From the NCBI RefSeq assembly GCF_000724085.1, contig NZ_CCDL010000003.1:124001-188000 (forward strand): a stretch of 64,000 nt of DNA, written 5' to 3'. Position 1 is the first letter of the stretch. Every line of letters begins with the position of its first letter. Under the pieces are notes generated by a model. That model worked only from the letters and a program-made list of their open reading frames with translations. It was not told the origin of the DNA and did no database searches. The DNA is from Oceanobacillus manasiensis. GTDB lineage: Bacteria; Bacillota; Bacilli; Bacillales; Amphibacillaceae. This document shows, piece by piece, positions 34,155 to 43,939 of the stretch. Both the position numbers and the translations under genes were made by a program.

Positions 34155-34497
34155 CGTTTACATCTTCCTTTCCAGATTTTAAAAATTCATCAATCTCCTC
34201 TGTTTGTTGGCGAAGATCTTCCATTTGCAGTTGAATTTTCTCTTTCTTTTGCAATAGTAAGTCCTCTAAATGAGAGAAAGATTCATCCTCCATGACAGAA
34301 ATCATCTCCTGAATTGTAAATCCAAACCTTCTAAGTTTTCCTAAAAGAATTGCTAAGAAATAGCTGCCGTCATCGTAGTATCGGTAATTATTGTGTGGGG
34401 CAATATATGCTGGCTCTAGAATTTTTACCTCTGCGTAGTAGCGGAGGGTTTCTTTACTTAAACCGGTAATTTCTGCGAATTCACTTATTTTATACAT
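34147..34497 (-). CDS. MerR-family transcriptional regulator
   Basis: A 116-residue regulator with the MerR winged-helix head (YKISEFAEITGLSKETLRYYAEVKILEPAY, NNYRYYDDGSYF) and a long dimerisation coil (LLLQKKEKIQLQMEDLRQQTEEIDEF) but almost no ligand domain. The ATG at 34497 is preferred because AGAGGAA lies 10 bases away; a GTG at 34506 overlaps that site. It probably controls its own operon with the SRPBCC gene. Confidence 0.85.
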   Translation of the reverse strand: MYKISEFAEITGLSKETLRYYAEVKILEPAYIAPHNNYRYYDDGSYFLAILLGKLRRFGFTIQEMISVMEDESFSHLEDLLLQKKEKIQLQMEDLRQQTEEIDEFLKSGKEDVNDD

Positions 34498-34638
34498 GGG
34501 TCTCACTTTCCTCTCACTACAAGTTTAAAACGTGGGGTGCACAACATAGTCAAGGTTTGAGATATCATAAAATAGGAAGGAAAATAGTCTTTTTTGTTTA
34601 AGTACTTATTATAACACCTAACCTAGGAGGCTCTTAAT

Positions 34639-34827
34639 ATGTATGAACACAAATTTGTCAAAGTTGATTTATCTAGCTTCAAACTAGAACCCAAAGAAGA
34701 CTATCATTCCATTATCCACGAACACGAAAAGGAAGGATGGGAATTAGTCCAAATTTTCGCTCCAGGTACAAAAGGATATGGCACAGCTTCCTTCTTTGAA
34801 ATAATATTAAAACGCAAGAAGGACTAA
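34639..34827 (+). CDS. DUF4177 small protein
   Basis: A 62-residue protein with the DUF4177 pattern (YEHKFVKVDL, HEKEGWELVQIF, FEIILKRKK). It is a compact alpha/beta domain of unknown role. CTAGGAGG lies 9 bases before the ATG. Confidence 0.8.
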   Translation: MYEHKFVKVDLSSFKLEPKEDYHSIIHEHEKEGWELVQIFAPGTKGYGTASFFEIILKRKKD

Positions 34828-35019
34828 AACATGTTTTTAGTAGGGGTGTATATTTTTACAATTTGCAGTAATTTGCTTCTATGATTAGCAGATCCTTAAC
34901 AGATGGGCAAACCTCAATTATGATAAATTTTTTCGAAAGTGTTTTTCGTTGGTACACATGTTTTTTACTAAATAGCCCACAATATATGAAAAGGATATAT
35001 TGATTGGAGAATTTTTGTT

Positions 35020-36024
35020 ATGAATACGGGTATCTCAAATTTAACTTCAGCAGAAATGGGAAAACTTTGGGCGACATATACTGGGAATACAATGGCAAAA
35101 TGTGTGCTTCGCTTTTACTTAAACCATGTAGAAGATAAGGAAGTTAAAAAGGTATTAGAATATGCTTTCGGCTTAGCTGAAATGTTTGTGAAAAAGATAG
35201 AAGGCTTCTTTAAAAAAGAAGGTTTTCCTGTACCAGTAGGTTTTTCGGATGAAGACGTAAACTTAAAGGCACCGAGACTTTTTATTGATGAATTCTACCT
35301 GTATTATTTACAGTATACCGGAAAAGCCGGGATGAGCATTTATACTGCTGCGATCGCTATCGTAACCAATAAGGACATAAGAGATTTCTTTGTTGAAAGT
35401 CTAAATGATACGGTTAAATTGATTAGGAAAACAAATGATATTTTGCAATCAAAAGGGAAGCTCATGAACGCGCCTAAAGTACCAAATCCGAAAGAAGTTG
35501 AGTTTCTCCATAACCAAAGCTTTTTAAATGGTTATGTTGGAGATATAAGACCACTTCATGGACTAGAAGTTGCACATTTATTTGACAATATTAACAATGA
35601 CGTCACAAGTAAAGCGCTTATAATTGGATTTAGCCAAGGTGCGCAAGATAAACGTGTAAAGAAGTATCTAGAACGTGGGAAAAATATTAATAAAAAACAT
35701 GTTGAATTATTATCAAAGAAACTTCATGATGATTACTTACCTTCACCTACTTATCTAGACCACATGGTAACGTCGTCTACCATACCTCCATTTTCTGATA
35801 AACTAATGGTCGCTCATAAAATAGATATGTTTTCGATGAAGATAAGAGAATATGCTAATGGGTTATCACTAAATGGAAGAAAAGATATTGGAATGCTATA
35901 TGCAAAATGTTTAATGGATGTTTCGTTATATGTAGAGGATGGAGCAAATCTGATGATCGACAATAGTTGGATGGAGCAACCTCCAATTACGGTAAATAGA
36001 AATAAACTGAACTCAAAAGATTAA
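35020..36024 (+). CDS. DUF3231 family protein
   Basis: A 334-residue protein of the DUF3231 family, abundant in spore-forming bacilli. It has two related ferritin-like helical halves (residues about 5-165 and 175-330), each starting with a short motif: LTSAEMGKLWATYTGNTMAK and EVAHLFDNINNDVTS. Role unproved; a spore or stress function is usually suggested. GATTGGAGA precedes the ATG and a strong terminator follows. Confidence 0.85.
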   Translation: MNTGISNLTSAEMGKLWATYTGNTMAKCVLRFYLNHVEDKEVKKVLEYAFGLAEMFVKKIEGFFKKEGFPVPVGFSDEDVNLKAPRLFIDEFYLYYLQYTGKAGMSIYTAAIAIVTNKDIRDFFVESLNDTVKLIRKTNDILQSKGKLMNAPKVPNPKEVEFLHNQSFLNGYVGDIRPLHGLEVAHLFDNINNDVTSKALIIGFSQGAQDKRVKKYLERGKNINKKHVELLSKKLHDDYLPSPTYLDHMVTSSTIPPFSDKLMVAHKIDMFSMKIREYANGLSLNGRKDIGMLYAKCLMDVSLYVEDGANLMIDNSWMEQPPITVNRNKLNSKD

Positions 36025-36057
36025 ACTTGCGAAATCTTAATAGCGCATTACTTAAGA

Positions 36058-36094
36058 CCTTTAATATACAGAAAATGTATGTTAAAGGCCTTTT
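36058..36094 (+). terminator. Rho-independent terminator
   Basis: CCTTTAATATACA pairs with TGTATGTTAAAGG around GAAAA, then CCTTTT. It ends the DUF3231 gene. Confidence 0.8.
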
Positions 36095-36504
36095 GATTAT
36101 GGTGTTTATGCAAGCAAAGCTAACATTATATACTTAAGAAAACAGTTATTTTAATTATATAGTAACCCTAATAATCATACTGTCAAAGCCAACATCTATT
36201 AAATGCTAAATGTCGACAGAAAGAAGAGTTTTTTAATTTTAATAAAAAATAAGGTTTAAATGTTTGAAAATTTACAATATAATAGCAGTACCGACTTGTA
36301 GTTATGTTAACTGAAAATTCTTCCTCAGCTTTATGGCTAACAGATTTCCACTTTTATTCAACTCAGAACATCTTACCAACTGTGAGAACTTCCAAGTTTT
36401 TAATAATCTATTATACACGTAACCTTAACAATCAAGGGACGGCTGTTTAGGTAATCAGACTGTATGTTATTCCCGCAAGATAAATGATGTTGGAGGAGGA
36501 TAAT
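36095..36504. other. Intergenic region, no gene seen
   Basis: About 400 AT-rich bases between the DUF3231 terminator and the ABC transporter. No open frame with a ribosome site is seen; the promoter of the ABC genes must lie here. Confidence 0.4.
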
Positions 36505-37278
36505 ATGAGCACTATTCCAAATGAAGAAGTGTTACCGAGTGAACCATCCTTGATTGTTGAAAATATAACCAAAAAGTATGCGGATAATATTGTATTAGAC
36601 CAGTTATCTCTAACCATTAATCAAGGTGAGATCCATGGCATTTTAGGGAGGAATGGTATTGGTAAAACAACCTTAATTGAATGTATGGTTGGGCTTAGGG
36701 CATTCAATGAAGGCGCGATTAAATTTGGTGAACTTGATATTTCACAAGATAGAGAAGAGATCATCAAACAGGTAGGGATTCAGCCGCAAGAAGCTAATTT
36801 GTTTCCAAGGTTGTCTGTTCACGAAACAATGCAATTGTTTGCTAGCTTTTATGGGGAGCCACTAGCTTATAACGATATAATAAATGATTTAGATTTAGAG
36901 AGTATAAAGAATAAGCGTATCAAAAGTTTATCTACAGGGCAGAAACAACGTTTATTAGTGGCGCTTTCTTTAATTGGTAATCCTTCTTTCATTATTTTAG
37001 ATGAACCAACAACAGGGATAGATCCGCAAATAAGACAATTAATTTGGAAAGTGTTGCGAAAAGTTAAAACAGAGAATTATTCCATATTATTATCGACCCA
37101 TAGTATGGAAGAAGCAGAGAAAATTTGTGACCGTATTTCTATTCTACATAATAGAAAGATAGTTGCTACAGGAACACCGAAGGAAATTATCAATACATAC
37201 AGAAAAACGCTGAACGATACATTAGAGGATGTATTTCTAATCTTAACCGGCTCGTCATTACGAGGGGAGATTGATTAA
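36505..37278 (+). CDS. ABC transporter ATP-binding protein (ABC-2 exporter)
   Basis: A 257-residue ATPase with Walker A GRNGIGKTTL, Q-loop, signature SLSTGQKQRL, Walker B FIILDEPTTGID and the switch His in STHSMEEAEKI. The ATG at 36505 follows GGAGGAGG by 6 bases. It powers the adjacent ABC-2 permease. The signature variant and the C-terminal TYRKTLNDTLEDVFLILTG tail are typical of drug or polymer exporters. Confidence 0.92.
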   Translation: MSTIPNEEVLPSEPSLIVENITKKYADNIVLDQLSLTINQGEIHGILGRNGIGKTTLIECMVGLRAFNEGAIKFGELDISQDREEIIKQVGIQPQEANLFPRLSVHETMQLFASFYGEPLAYNDIINDLDLESIKNKRIKSLSTGQKQRLLVALSLIGNPSFIILDEPTTGIDPQIRQLIWKVLRKVKTENYSILLSTHSMEEAEKICDRISILHNRKIVATGTPKEIINTYRKTLNDTLEDVFLILTGSSLRGEID

Positions 37279-37279
37279 T

Positions 37280-38035
37280 ATGGTGGTAGATAAAGTAGCT
37301 TTAAAATACTTAGTTTCAAGTGGTATGAAGGGGATTTACAGGGATCCAAAAATTTTCTTTTTCTCTTTATTATTTCCCTTTTTCTTTTTAGCTATGTTTG
37401 GTGGGATGAGTATTGTAATTGAGCCATCTGAAGAGTTAGGACTATCATTTATCGAGTACTTATTTCCGGGTATTTTGATTTTTGCCCTTTTGTCTATTGG
37501 CTTTATGGGTACTTCTGTGCCGTTAATTGAGATGAGGCAAAAAGGGATATTGAAAACGCTAAACACTACACCTCTTAATGAGTTTACATTTATTCTCTCG
37601 CAAATTTTAGTTCGGTTAATTTTAGGGTTTATGCAAATTTTGATTTTTACTATTCTAGGATTTTTCATGGGTTTTATTAGTTTAGGAAATGTTCTGCCGT
37701 TCATTTTGATTGGGTTAATAGGATTGTTGATGATCTTAACGCTTGGGTTTTTGTTTGGAGGAATATTTAATAATACCGAAGTAGCTTCAGGTGTATTAAG
37801 TTTTGGAATGGTTCCACTTGCCATGCTTAGTGGAGCAATGCTCCCATTGCATATCCTACCAGATGTGTTTGATACCATTTCTTATTTCATTCCATTCACA
37901 TATCTAGCTGAGCTTTTTCATGAAGTCTTGTTTGATCTAGATGTAAAATTACCGATGTTTGGAAATATCATTGTCTTACTAGTCCTTAGCGCAGCGTTTT
38001 TCCTTTTGACTAAATTCACTTTTCGTTGGACTTAG
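37280..38035 (+). CDS. ABC-2 type transporter permease
   Basis: A 251-residue permease with six membrane helices and a short cytoplasmic lead-in (MKGIYRDPKIFFFSLLFPFF). The conserved ABC-2 stretch (GTSVPLIEMRQKGILKTLNT) follows the second helix. The ATG at 37280 is chosen because GAGGGGAG is 11 bases upstream; the gene lies one base after the ATPase stop, so the two are coupled. Confidence 0.88.
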   Translation: MVVDKVALKYLVSSGMKGIYRDPKIFFFSLLFPFFFLAMFGGMSIVIEPSEELGLSFIEYLFPGILIFALLSIGFMGTSVPLIEMRQKGILKTLNTTPLNEFTFILSQILVRLILGFMQILIFTILGFFMGFISLGNVLPFILIGLIGLLMILTLGFLFGGIFNNTEVASGVLSFGMVPLAMLSGAMLPLHILPDVFDTISYFIPFTYLAELFHEVLFDLDVKLPMFGNIIVLLVLSAAFFLLTKFTFRWT

Positions 38036-38143
38036 TATAAGAAGCAATCAGATGTACCAAGAAGTAACTCGCCAGCTATGCCTTTTGAGTTACCTTTTAC
38101 AATACATTCTATAAACAAATACGAAAATAAAGGGAGAGACACG

Positions 38144-38515
38144 ATGAAATTAGGAGCGTTTTCTGTAAGTTTAAATGTTAAGGACATTCATCTATCAAAA
38201 GCATTTTACGAAAAACTGGGATTTAGCACACTAGGCGGGGATATTAATCAAAATTGGCTTATCATGAAGAACGAACATACAGTAATTGGTCTCTTCCAAG
38301 GAATGTTTGAGAAAAACGCTCTTACATTTAACCCAGGTTGGAACAGCAATGCTGAAAATCTAGATGATTTTACGGATGTACGCGAACTACAAAAGAAGTT
38401 GAAGGAAGAGGGTATCGAATTAACTCAAGAAGCTGATGGATCAACAGAAGGACCTGCATATATTGCAATAGAAGATCCGGACGGTAATCCAATCTTAATC
38501 GATCAACACCGTTAA
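38144..38515 (+). CDS. VOC (glyoxalase-like) family protein
   Basis: A 123-residue vicinal-oxygen-chelate fold protein with two paired beta-alpha-beta-beta-beta units. N-terminal [20 protein letters not shown] and C-terminal [15 protein letters not shown] are the family hallmarks. Substrate unknown. The ATG has AGGGAGAG before it. A scrap of a close relative of this gene end is found at 33531. Confidence 0.88.
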   Translation: MKLGAFSVSLNVKDIHLSKAFYEKLGFSTLGGDINQNWLIMKNEHTVIGLFQGMFEKNALTFNPGWNSNAENLDDFTDVRELQKKLKEEGIELTQEADGSTEGPAYIAIEDPDGNPILIDQHR

Positions 38516-38546
38516 ATTGTAATGCCATAATGAATAAGTGAGAAGT

Positions 38547-38580
38547 AGAGACAAGGCGCTAAAAAGTGCCTTTTTTCTCT
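38547..38580 (+). terminator. Rho-independent terminator
   Basis: AGGCGCT pairs with AGTGCCT (one G-T pair) around AAAA, flanked by AGAGACA and TTTTTTCTCT that extend the stem. It ends the VOC gene. Confidence 0.8.
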
Positions 38581-38888
38581 ATCAAGGGAGCGGTTTTCCA
38601 GGGGATGCATGTTGAAGACATCCCCTTTAAAGAACTTCCGAAAGAAGATTCCCTCTTCAAGCGCATTCTCTATGTATAACCACTTTATATTCATTGTGAA
38701 CTATCTTAGGTTGGGACCAGAACAAACGATGCCAAAGATGAATTTGTGTCTTTAGGTGTATACATCACAGTCGTAATGTAGTAAATTAGCAATAGTGAGA
38801 AAATTTTACAAGTTTATACATATGGGACTCTGTTATCGACAATACATACATACAAAACTTCAGTAAATCCCTTTTTAGACAAAAAATT

Positions 38889-39060
38889 GAACTATAGTTC
38901 GTTGTCAGATTTCGCCACGAGCTATGATTTTAACATTCTTTTTACATAAGAATGTTCGATAAGTAGAACCACACCATAGTTCGGGGCGAAAGCCGTACGT
39001 CTAAAAGCAGGCACTAGCGCTTTTGTTACGGGACAAGCATGTAAAACTTACGTGCGGTGC
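38889..39060 (+). other. Strongly structured leader before the second ABC operon, type unknown
   Basis: Within 170 bases there are many complementary runs: GAACTAT (38889) with ATAGTTC (38976), TTTCGCC (38910) with GGCGAAA (38985), AACATTCTT/AAGAATGTT (38932/38948), AAAAGC/GCTTTT (39003/39019) and GCCGTACGT/ACGTGCGGT (38992/39050). GGC-GAAA-GCC at 38985 is a GNRA hairpin. The first two pairings would cross, giving a pseudoknot. I do not recognise the class; it may be a riboswitch-like leader or a mobile-element relic. Confidence 0.5.
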
Positions 39061-39096
39061 AACGGAGAATATCTCTGCATAAAAAGGGGTAATGAA

Positions 39097-40305
39097 ATGA
39101 TTCGTTCGTTATTTAAACATGAATTTATGCTTATGTTAAAAAGCAGGAAAAACAATATTTTTATTGGTTTCCTATTTATTTTACTGCTTGCTTACTGCTT
39201 TATTATTCAGCCCAACCAGGAAACCGCGGACTCTTTTAATCCCAATCTTCAGGAGCAGGAACTGGAACTGATGGCCGCACAACAGGAAGCTAGAATGGCC
39301 AGAGGCTCGACAGGTTTTGGTAATTTTACCGGAAATTCGATCTATGCGACAACAGAGTATAACTACCGTTTACATAACAAGATGAAACACGCTTATGAAG
39401 ATGGTGACTTTACAAGGTTTTTACATCTGCTGACATATTCCCATGAATCAGGTTTCAGTAGCTTTTTTGACGATATGGCAGCTGAATATGCCATGTCTCC
39501 TTTTCCAGTGAAAGACATGATGCACTTGTATCAGCAAACACTGTTTAGTTATGAGGCGCATTTAGAACAGGATGAACCAATAACCTACCCTATGATTGAA
39601 CAAAAAACCACTGTACAAACGATGCAAAATGCGCTTTTGAGTCCAGTCACTTATCTTATTTTATTTGCAGTCATTTATTTCAGCAGTGACATCATTACAG
39701 TGAATCGTGGTTACAAAACATTGCTACAGGGGCTTCCCATGCCTTGGTATAGGCAGTTGAACGTAAAATCATTCACCTCTTTTACGTACACTTTAGCTGT
39801 CTTGTTCATATTAATGCTTGCAGGAATGGGCATTATAACGGCCTTAAACGGGTTTGGTTTTTCTAACATTTCCGTGCCTGTTGTTAAAACCAACGGAAAT
39901 ATGATGAGGGAAGACTATGCGTTTATTGCTTTCGGTGATTTTCTCCTGAAAACCTCTAGTCTGATGGTTGTTCTTATTTACCTTTTCACTCGATTAAGTA
40001 CGGTACTTAGCCTACTATTCAAAAATCAGTGGATTGTCCTGTTTATCGGAACGATCGTATTATTTTCCCAGCAATTCTACTATTCCAGAATCAAGAAAAG
40101 TCTATTCGGAATGGATGTCAGCAACTTTCCGCAAACCTATTTTGAATTTGGCAATGTCGTAAAAGGAGAAAAAATCTTTCTTCTTAATCTCGATACCATC
40201 ACTTATGCAAAAGGGATTACAGTATTATTAATTACAGTTGTTCTAATAGAAATCACTTTATTTTTTGTATCAAAGCTAATCAAAAAACGCAGGTTTTACG
40301 CTTAG
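39097..40305 (+). CDS. ABC exporter permease 1 with large external domain
   Basis: A 402-residue membrane protein. The first helix (NIFIGFLFILLLAYCFII) is followed by an outside domain of about 150 residues with SFNPNLQEQELELMAAQQEA, then five or six helices. AAGGGG lies 7 bases before the ATG at 39097. It is paired with the similar permease downstream and the ATPase at 41505, an arrangement used by self-immunity or drug exporters; substrate unknown. Confidence 0.7.
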   Translation: MIRSLFKHEFMLMLKSRKNNIFIGFLFILLLAYCFIIQPNQETADSFNPNLQEQELELMAAQQEARMARGSTGFGNFTGNSIYATTEYNYRLHNKMKHAYEDGDFTRFLHLLTYSHESGFSSFFDDMAAEYAMSPFPVKDMMHLYQQTLFSYEAHLEQDEPITYPMIEQKTTVQTMQNALLSPVTYLILFAVIYFSSDIITVNRGYKTLLQGLPMPWYRQLNVKSFTSFTYTLAVLFILMLAGMGIITALNGFGFSNISVPVVKTNGNMMREDYAFIAFGDFLLKTSSLMVVLIYLFTRLSTVLSLLFKNQWIVLFIGTIVLFSQQFYYSRIKKSLFGMDVSNFPQTYFEFGNVVKGEKIFLLNLDTITYAKGITVLLITVVLIEITLFFVSKLIKKRRFYA

Positions 40306-40339
40306 CCCGCCAATACTTAAGCCAAGGAAGGAAATATCT

Positions 40340-41512
40340 ATGTTCTGGAAGTATTTTCTTTTTGAAACAAAATTAATGGTCCGTAATCGTAAAAATTTAT
40401 TTTTGGGTGCAATTCTCGCACTCTTTTTTCCGATTTTCTTTTTTTATTACAGTGACACGGAAGTAGAAACAATTGAAAGTGAAAAAAGAAGTGAGAAGGA
40501 GATGATTAATGCTACATTTGATTCGTTTCCATTGTCGCAGGAAGAAACACCAGAAGGGGCAGAAATTCATGAAATTTACCTGGAGCAATCTTCTTTAGTA
40601 AATTATCAGCTCTACTATTTAGCCTTCGTTGGGTTGGATGAGACGAATGAAGAATATATCGAAAACGGACTCAAGTTAAATGAATTACGTTTGCGTGTCC
40701 ATGAATTGGACAACCAGGGAATCCCTTCACAATATATTATTCCGAAAGAAGAAGTTTTACAAAGCAATGCATTTTTGCAACATGCGTTGGAAAATCAAAT
40801 CCAGCTTGAGCCGGATCCTTTTGTCGCAACAGATTATCTCATGCATGCATTAGGTATACTCAGCGGATTGTTTTTTCTATTATTTATGATAATCAGCGGA
40901 AGTGAAATACTTTTGTATGAAAAAAAGCATCAGACAGTCATGAAAGGCTTTCCACTCTCAATTATGAATAAAATACACGCAAAAGTAATGATTCACTTTT
41001 TGTATATGATGGTCTTTTTGACAGCCGGGATTATAGCAGGAGGTTATATTGCTGCTCGGGAGGCGGGTTTTGGGAATTTATCCTACCCCGTGATGATTTT
41101 TATGAACAATGACTATGTAGCGATACCTGCATTCCAATATTATATATATATTCTGCTGGCAATTGCTCTTATTGTCATCTTACTTTATTATACAGCTGCA
41201 CTCTTTAATACCCTTTTTAAAAATTCGTATGCCACTGTAATGATAGCACTTATTATCTTTTACATCCCCGACCTGTTCTTGATGATCGGATGGAATACGG
41301 CTTGGTTGCACCCGATTAAAATTATTGATATTTCCGGGGTTCTCTCAGGTGATGTAGCTGTCCAATTTGGGAACGGACAAATAGATTATGGCTATGCGAT
41401 GATTTGGCTCGCTGTTTTCGTGGTGATGATCTCAGGTGCTCTGAAACTGATACAGTGGCGTTCATATAAAGGAAGCAATCGAAATATGACGGAGGAGAAG
41501 CGATATGCTTAA
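40340..41512 (+). CDS. ABC exporter permease 2 with large external domain
   Basis: A 390-residue permease with the same architecture as permease 1: one helix at about residues 18-36 (FLGAILALFFPIFFFYY), an external domain rich in Glu (EVETIESEKRSEKEM), then six helices. GGAAGGAAA precedes the ATG. It overlaps the ATPase gene by 8 bases. Confidence 0.72.
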   Translation: MFWKYFLFETKLMVRNRKNLFLGAILALFFPIFFFYYSDTEVETIESEKRSEKEMINATFDSFPLSQEETPEGAEIHEIYLEQSSLVNYQLYYLAFVGLDETNEEYIENGLKLNELRLRVHELDNQGIPSQYIIPKEEVLQSNAFLQHALENQIQLEPDPFVATDYLMHALGILSGLFFLLFMIISGSEILLYEKKHQTVMKGFPLSIMNKIHAKVMIHFLYMMVFLTAGIIAGGYIAAREAGFGNLSYPVMIFMNNDYVAIPAFQYYIYILLAIALIVILLYYTAALFNTLFKNSYATVMIALIIFYIPDLFLMIGWNTAWLHPIKIIDISGVLSGDVAVQFGNGQIDYGYAMIWLAVFVVMISGALKLIQWRSYKGSNRNMTEEKRYA

Positions 41513-42395
41513 ATTAAAAGATGTTTCAGTAGCTTATAAGGATAAAAAAGTGCTTGATAAGCTCTCATTGACGGCTGATAAAGGGGAAGTTATCGGTTTA
41601 GTCGCCCCGAATGGGACAGGGAAGACCACCTTGTTTAATGTCATCGCCAATTTTTTAAAACCAAATAGCGGGACGGTAAGCTTTAAGGAAAAACATACAT
41701 ACAGATCGGAAAAAGAAGAAATACGTATCCATAAACAGCTGGCAACATTCCCTGATCAAAGTGATTTATTTGAAGAATTATCGGGGCTTGATCATATGAA
41801 ATTGTATGCAACTATGTGGCAGAAGACGACAAAGCATCTCCCTTCCATCGTAGAATCATTACATATGACTGATTATGTAAAAAAGAAGGTGCGAACATAC
41901 TCACTGGGTATGCGGCAACGACTGTGTTTTGCCATGATGGAAGCTGCTGACACACCGATGATGCTTATGGATGAAGTCATGAATGGCTTAGACTTGTCCA
42001 ATGTGGCATTAATATCACAACGTTTAGATGACATGAAAAAGAAGGATAAATTGATTTTTGTAGCTTCTCATTTATTGGAGAACCTTGATTTATATGCAGA
42101 TCGGGTGCTGTTTTTAAAAGACGGCAAGATTATTCACGAACAGCATTTTCATGGAGACAGTGAGGCATTTATTAAAATCTCACTGGAAGAAGAGCAGTAT
42201 CAGCTTGTGAAAAAAACATACGCTTTGCCGGATGATCATCACTATATTGCGAATCATTTATTATGTATCCCCATTAAAGATATGCTTATGGAGCGTCAGG
42301 CAGAATGGTTAGATCGGCTTCTTCCGTTTAACCGTGAAATTACAATTGGCCCACTTGGAACCATAGAATTTTATGAAAAATATTTTCATAGTTAG
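41505..42395 (+). CDS. ABC transporter ATP-binding protein
   Basis: A 296-residue ATPase with Walker A APNGTGKTTL, Q-loop TFPDQSDLFEELSG, signature YSLGMRQRL, Walker B MMLMDEVMNGLD and the switch His ASHLLENLDL. The Glu of Walker B is present but the D-loop is NGLD. A C-terminal extension of about 80 residues follows. The gene overlaps permease 2 and is followed by the lipoprotein gene within the same operon. Confidence 0.9.
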   Translation: MLKLKDVSVAYKDKKVLDKLSLTADKGEVIGLVAPNGTGKTTLFNVIANFLKPNSGTVSFKEKHTYRSEKEEIRIHKQLATFPDQSDLFEELSGLDHMKLYATMWQKTTKHLPSIVESLHMTDYVKKKVRTYSLGMRQRLCFAMMEAADTPMMLMDEVMNGLDLSNVALISQRLDDMKKKDKLIFVASHLLENLDLYADRVLFLKDGKIIHEQHFHGDSEAFIKISLEEEQYQLVKKTYALPDDHHYIANHLLCIPIKDMLMERQAEWLDRLLPFNREITIGPLGTIEFYEKYFHS

Positions 42396-42438
42396 ATTAA
42401 TTAATAGCACACGGGAAAGTGGAGGAGGTTTGACATTA

Positions 42439-43146
42439 GTGCGAGGTTTATCGGTAATCATTATTCTTTTCAGTAGCTTGCTACTTTTATCCAGCTGCAC
42501 ATCTCCTGTTTTCCAGGCCGCACCCTCTGAAAAAGCAAAGAGCTACCAGGAAAACCATGAGATTATAGGAGAAGAAAAAGAAGAAATGCTAGAAGAAATG
42601 AATATAAGTGAAACGATATTTGATATAAGCGAGAAGGACAGGACAGATCAGGGAATAGAAGAAGACTATTATTTTGATGTAACGAATGAAGAGGAATTCA
42701 CGGTACCAACGGGAAGGTACTGGTTTTCCGGCGATGTTTCTGGAAACATTTTTATCTACGATGAAGAGGGCCATCTTCTGATCCATGAAATCATCGGCTA
42801 TCCTGGAGTGCGAGGTTTTTATGCAGATGTGGATGAATCTCATACTATAAGAATTGATGGACTGGAGAGTGCAGCTGCTTTCGTAGGGGTGGAAATGGAG
42901 CCTTCCAATGAACTGTCTGCCGGAATCTGGCACGTCGGAACCGATATCGAACCTGGCAGCTATACGATAAATCCTGTAGGCGGTTTAGGACACGTTTTTA
43001 TCCTTAGTCCGAATGGAGAAGCAGAAATTTTAGAAATGATTGGCAGTCAATCCGTTTCAACAGAAAGTAAAATTGAATTGAGAGAAGGACAAGTGGTAAG
43101 AATTACGGGGATTTCTTCTGTGGAAGTGGAACGGGTAGAAAATTGA
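42439..43146 (+). CDS. Operon-linked lipoprotein with two repeat domains
   Basis: A GTG at 42439 lies about 11 bases after GGAGGAGG. The product is a lipoprotein of about 235 residues with a lipobox LLSSC. The mature part holds two related beta-rich domains (GRYWFSGDVSGNIFIYDEEG and GSYTINPVGGLGHVFILSPN), each with a distal (HTIRIDGLES / VVRITGISS) strand. It is in one operon with the ABC exporter, so it may capture the substrate outside the cell, as immunity lipoproteins do. Confidence 0.65.
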   Translation: MRGLSVIIILFSSLLLLSSCTSPVFQAAPSEKAKSYQENHEIIGEEKEEMLEEMNISETIFDISEKDRTDQGIEEDYYFDVTNEEEFTVPTGRYWFSGDVSGNIFIYDEEGHLLIHEIIGYPGVRGFYADVDESHTIRIDGLESAAAFVGVEMEPSNELSAGIWHVGTDIEPGSYTINPVGGLGHVFILSPNGEAEILEMIGSQSVSTESKIELREGQVVRITGISSVEVERVEN

Positions 43147-43338
43147 CATTTAGTATATATCTGAAATTAAATTTAACAACAACTAATCAAGAGTTACCAA
43201 CAATTCACAACATAATCAATAATGTATGCAGGACTTCGAGAAGGAGAAAAGGTCTTTTATGTTGAATTTATAATTATAACAAAATTGTTCATTGAAGAAT
43301 GAGTAGCTTTTGCTATCAATATAAAAGGGGGGTGTAAT

Positions 43339-43791
43339 TTGAGTATCAATTTTCAAGTAAATAGATCCATCCAAGTGAACAAACAAACAGCTTACAGTGG
43401 CTTGATTGACCTTGAGTCTGCCCAACAATGGATGCAAGGATTAGTTGGAATAGAACGGTTAGATAACGGGCCTATACGTGTGGGAAGTGAATGGAAAGAA
43501 ACGAGAAAGATGTATGGTACAAAGGCAACCGAACATTTTGAGGTTGTCGAACTACATGAGCCAGATAAAATTGTACTTCGTTGTGATGGAACGAAAGGAT
43601 CCACAGGTAAAGGCGAATTTTTGTTTACATACATGATTGAATCGTCAGGCGATTATTCTGACATTACGTTGTATGGGGAAATTACGGGGCTCACTGGCGT
43701 GGCAAAATTTTTCGGTAAGATGATGGCAGGAACGTTTAAAAAGGCTTGCGCTAAAGACTTAGACGCGTTAAAGAGCTATTTGGAGATGTAG
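43339..43791 (+). CDS. SRPBCC family protein
   Basis: A 150-residue helix-grip protein: strand FQVNRSIQVNKQTAYSGL, then EWKETRKMYGTKATEHFEVV and a long C-terminal helix (FFGKMMAGTFKKACAKDLDALKSYLEM). The TTG start follows AAAGGGGGGTG. A scrap of a relative of its last codons is found at 46556. Confidence 0.8.
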   Translation: MSINFQVNRSIQVNKQTAYSGLIDLESAQQWMQGLVGIERLDNGPIRVGSEWKETRKMYGTKATEHFEVVELHEPDKIVLRCDGTKGSTGKGEFLFTYMIESSGDYSDITLYGEITGLTGVAKFFGKMMAGTFKKACAKDLDALKSYLEM

Positions 43792-43939
43792 CGAAGAGCC
43801 GGTTTCTTAGTAAATCTTAAATCTAAAAAAGACGAAATTCGTGAATCCTTTCCATAATGTAATAAGAGTTCTAGATATAGTAAAACTCTTACTAGATTAC
43901 GGAGAGAACAATAAAACGATTCATAATAAGGAGGATATT

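Noticed and set aside
37336-37878. 180-codon frame opposite the ABC permease
   Set aside because: Antisense of hydrophobic codons; no ribosome site, and the plus-strand permease is well supported.
38992-39060. Group II intron domain V
   Set aside because: The GCCGTACGT/ACGTGCGGT stem resembles domain V, but the closing loop is about 50 bases instead of a tetraloop hairpin and no other intron domains are seen.
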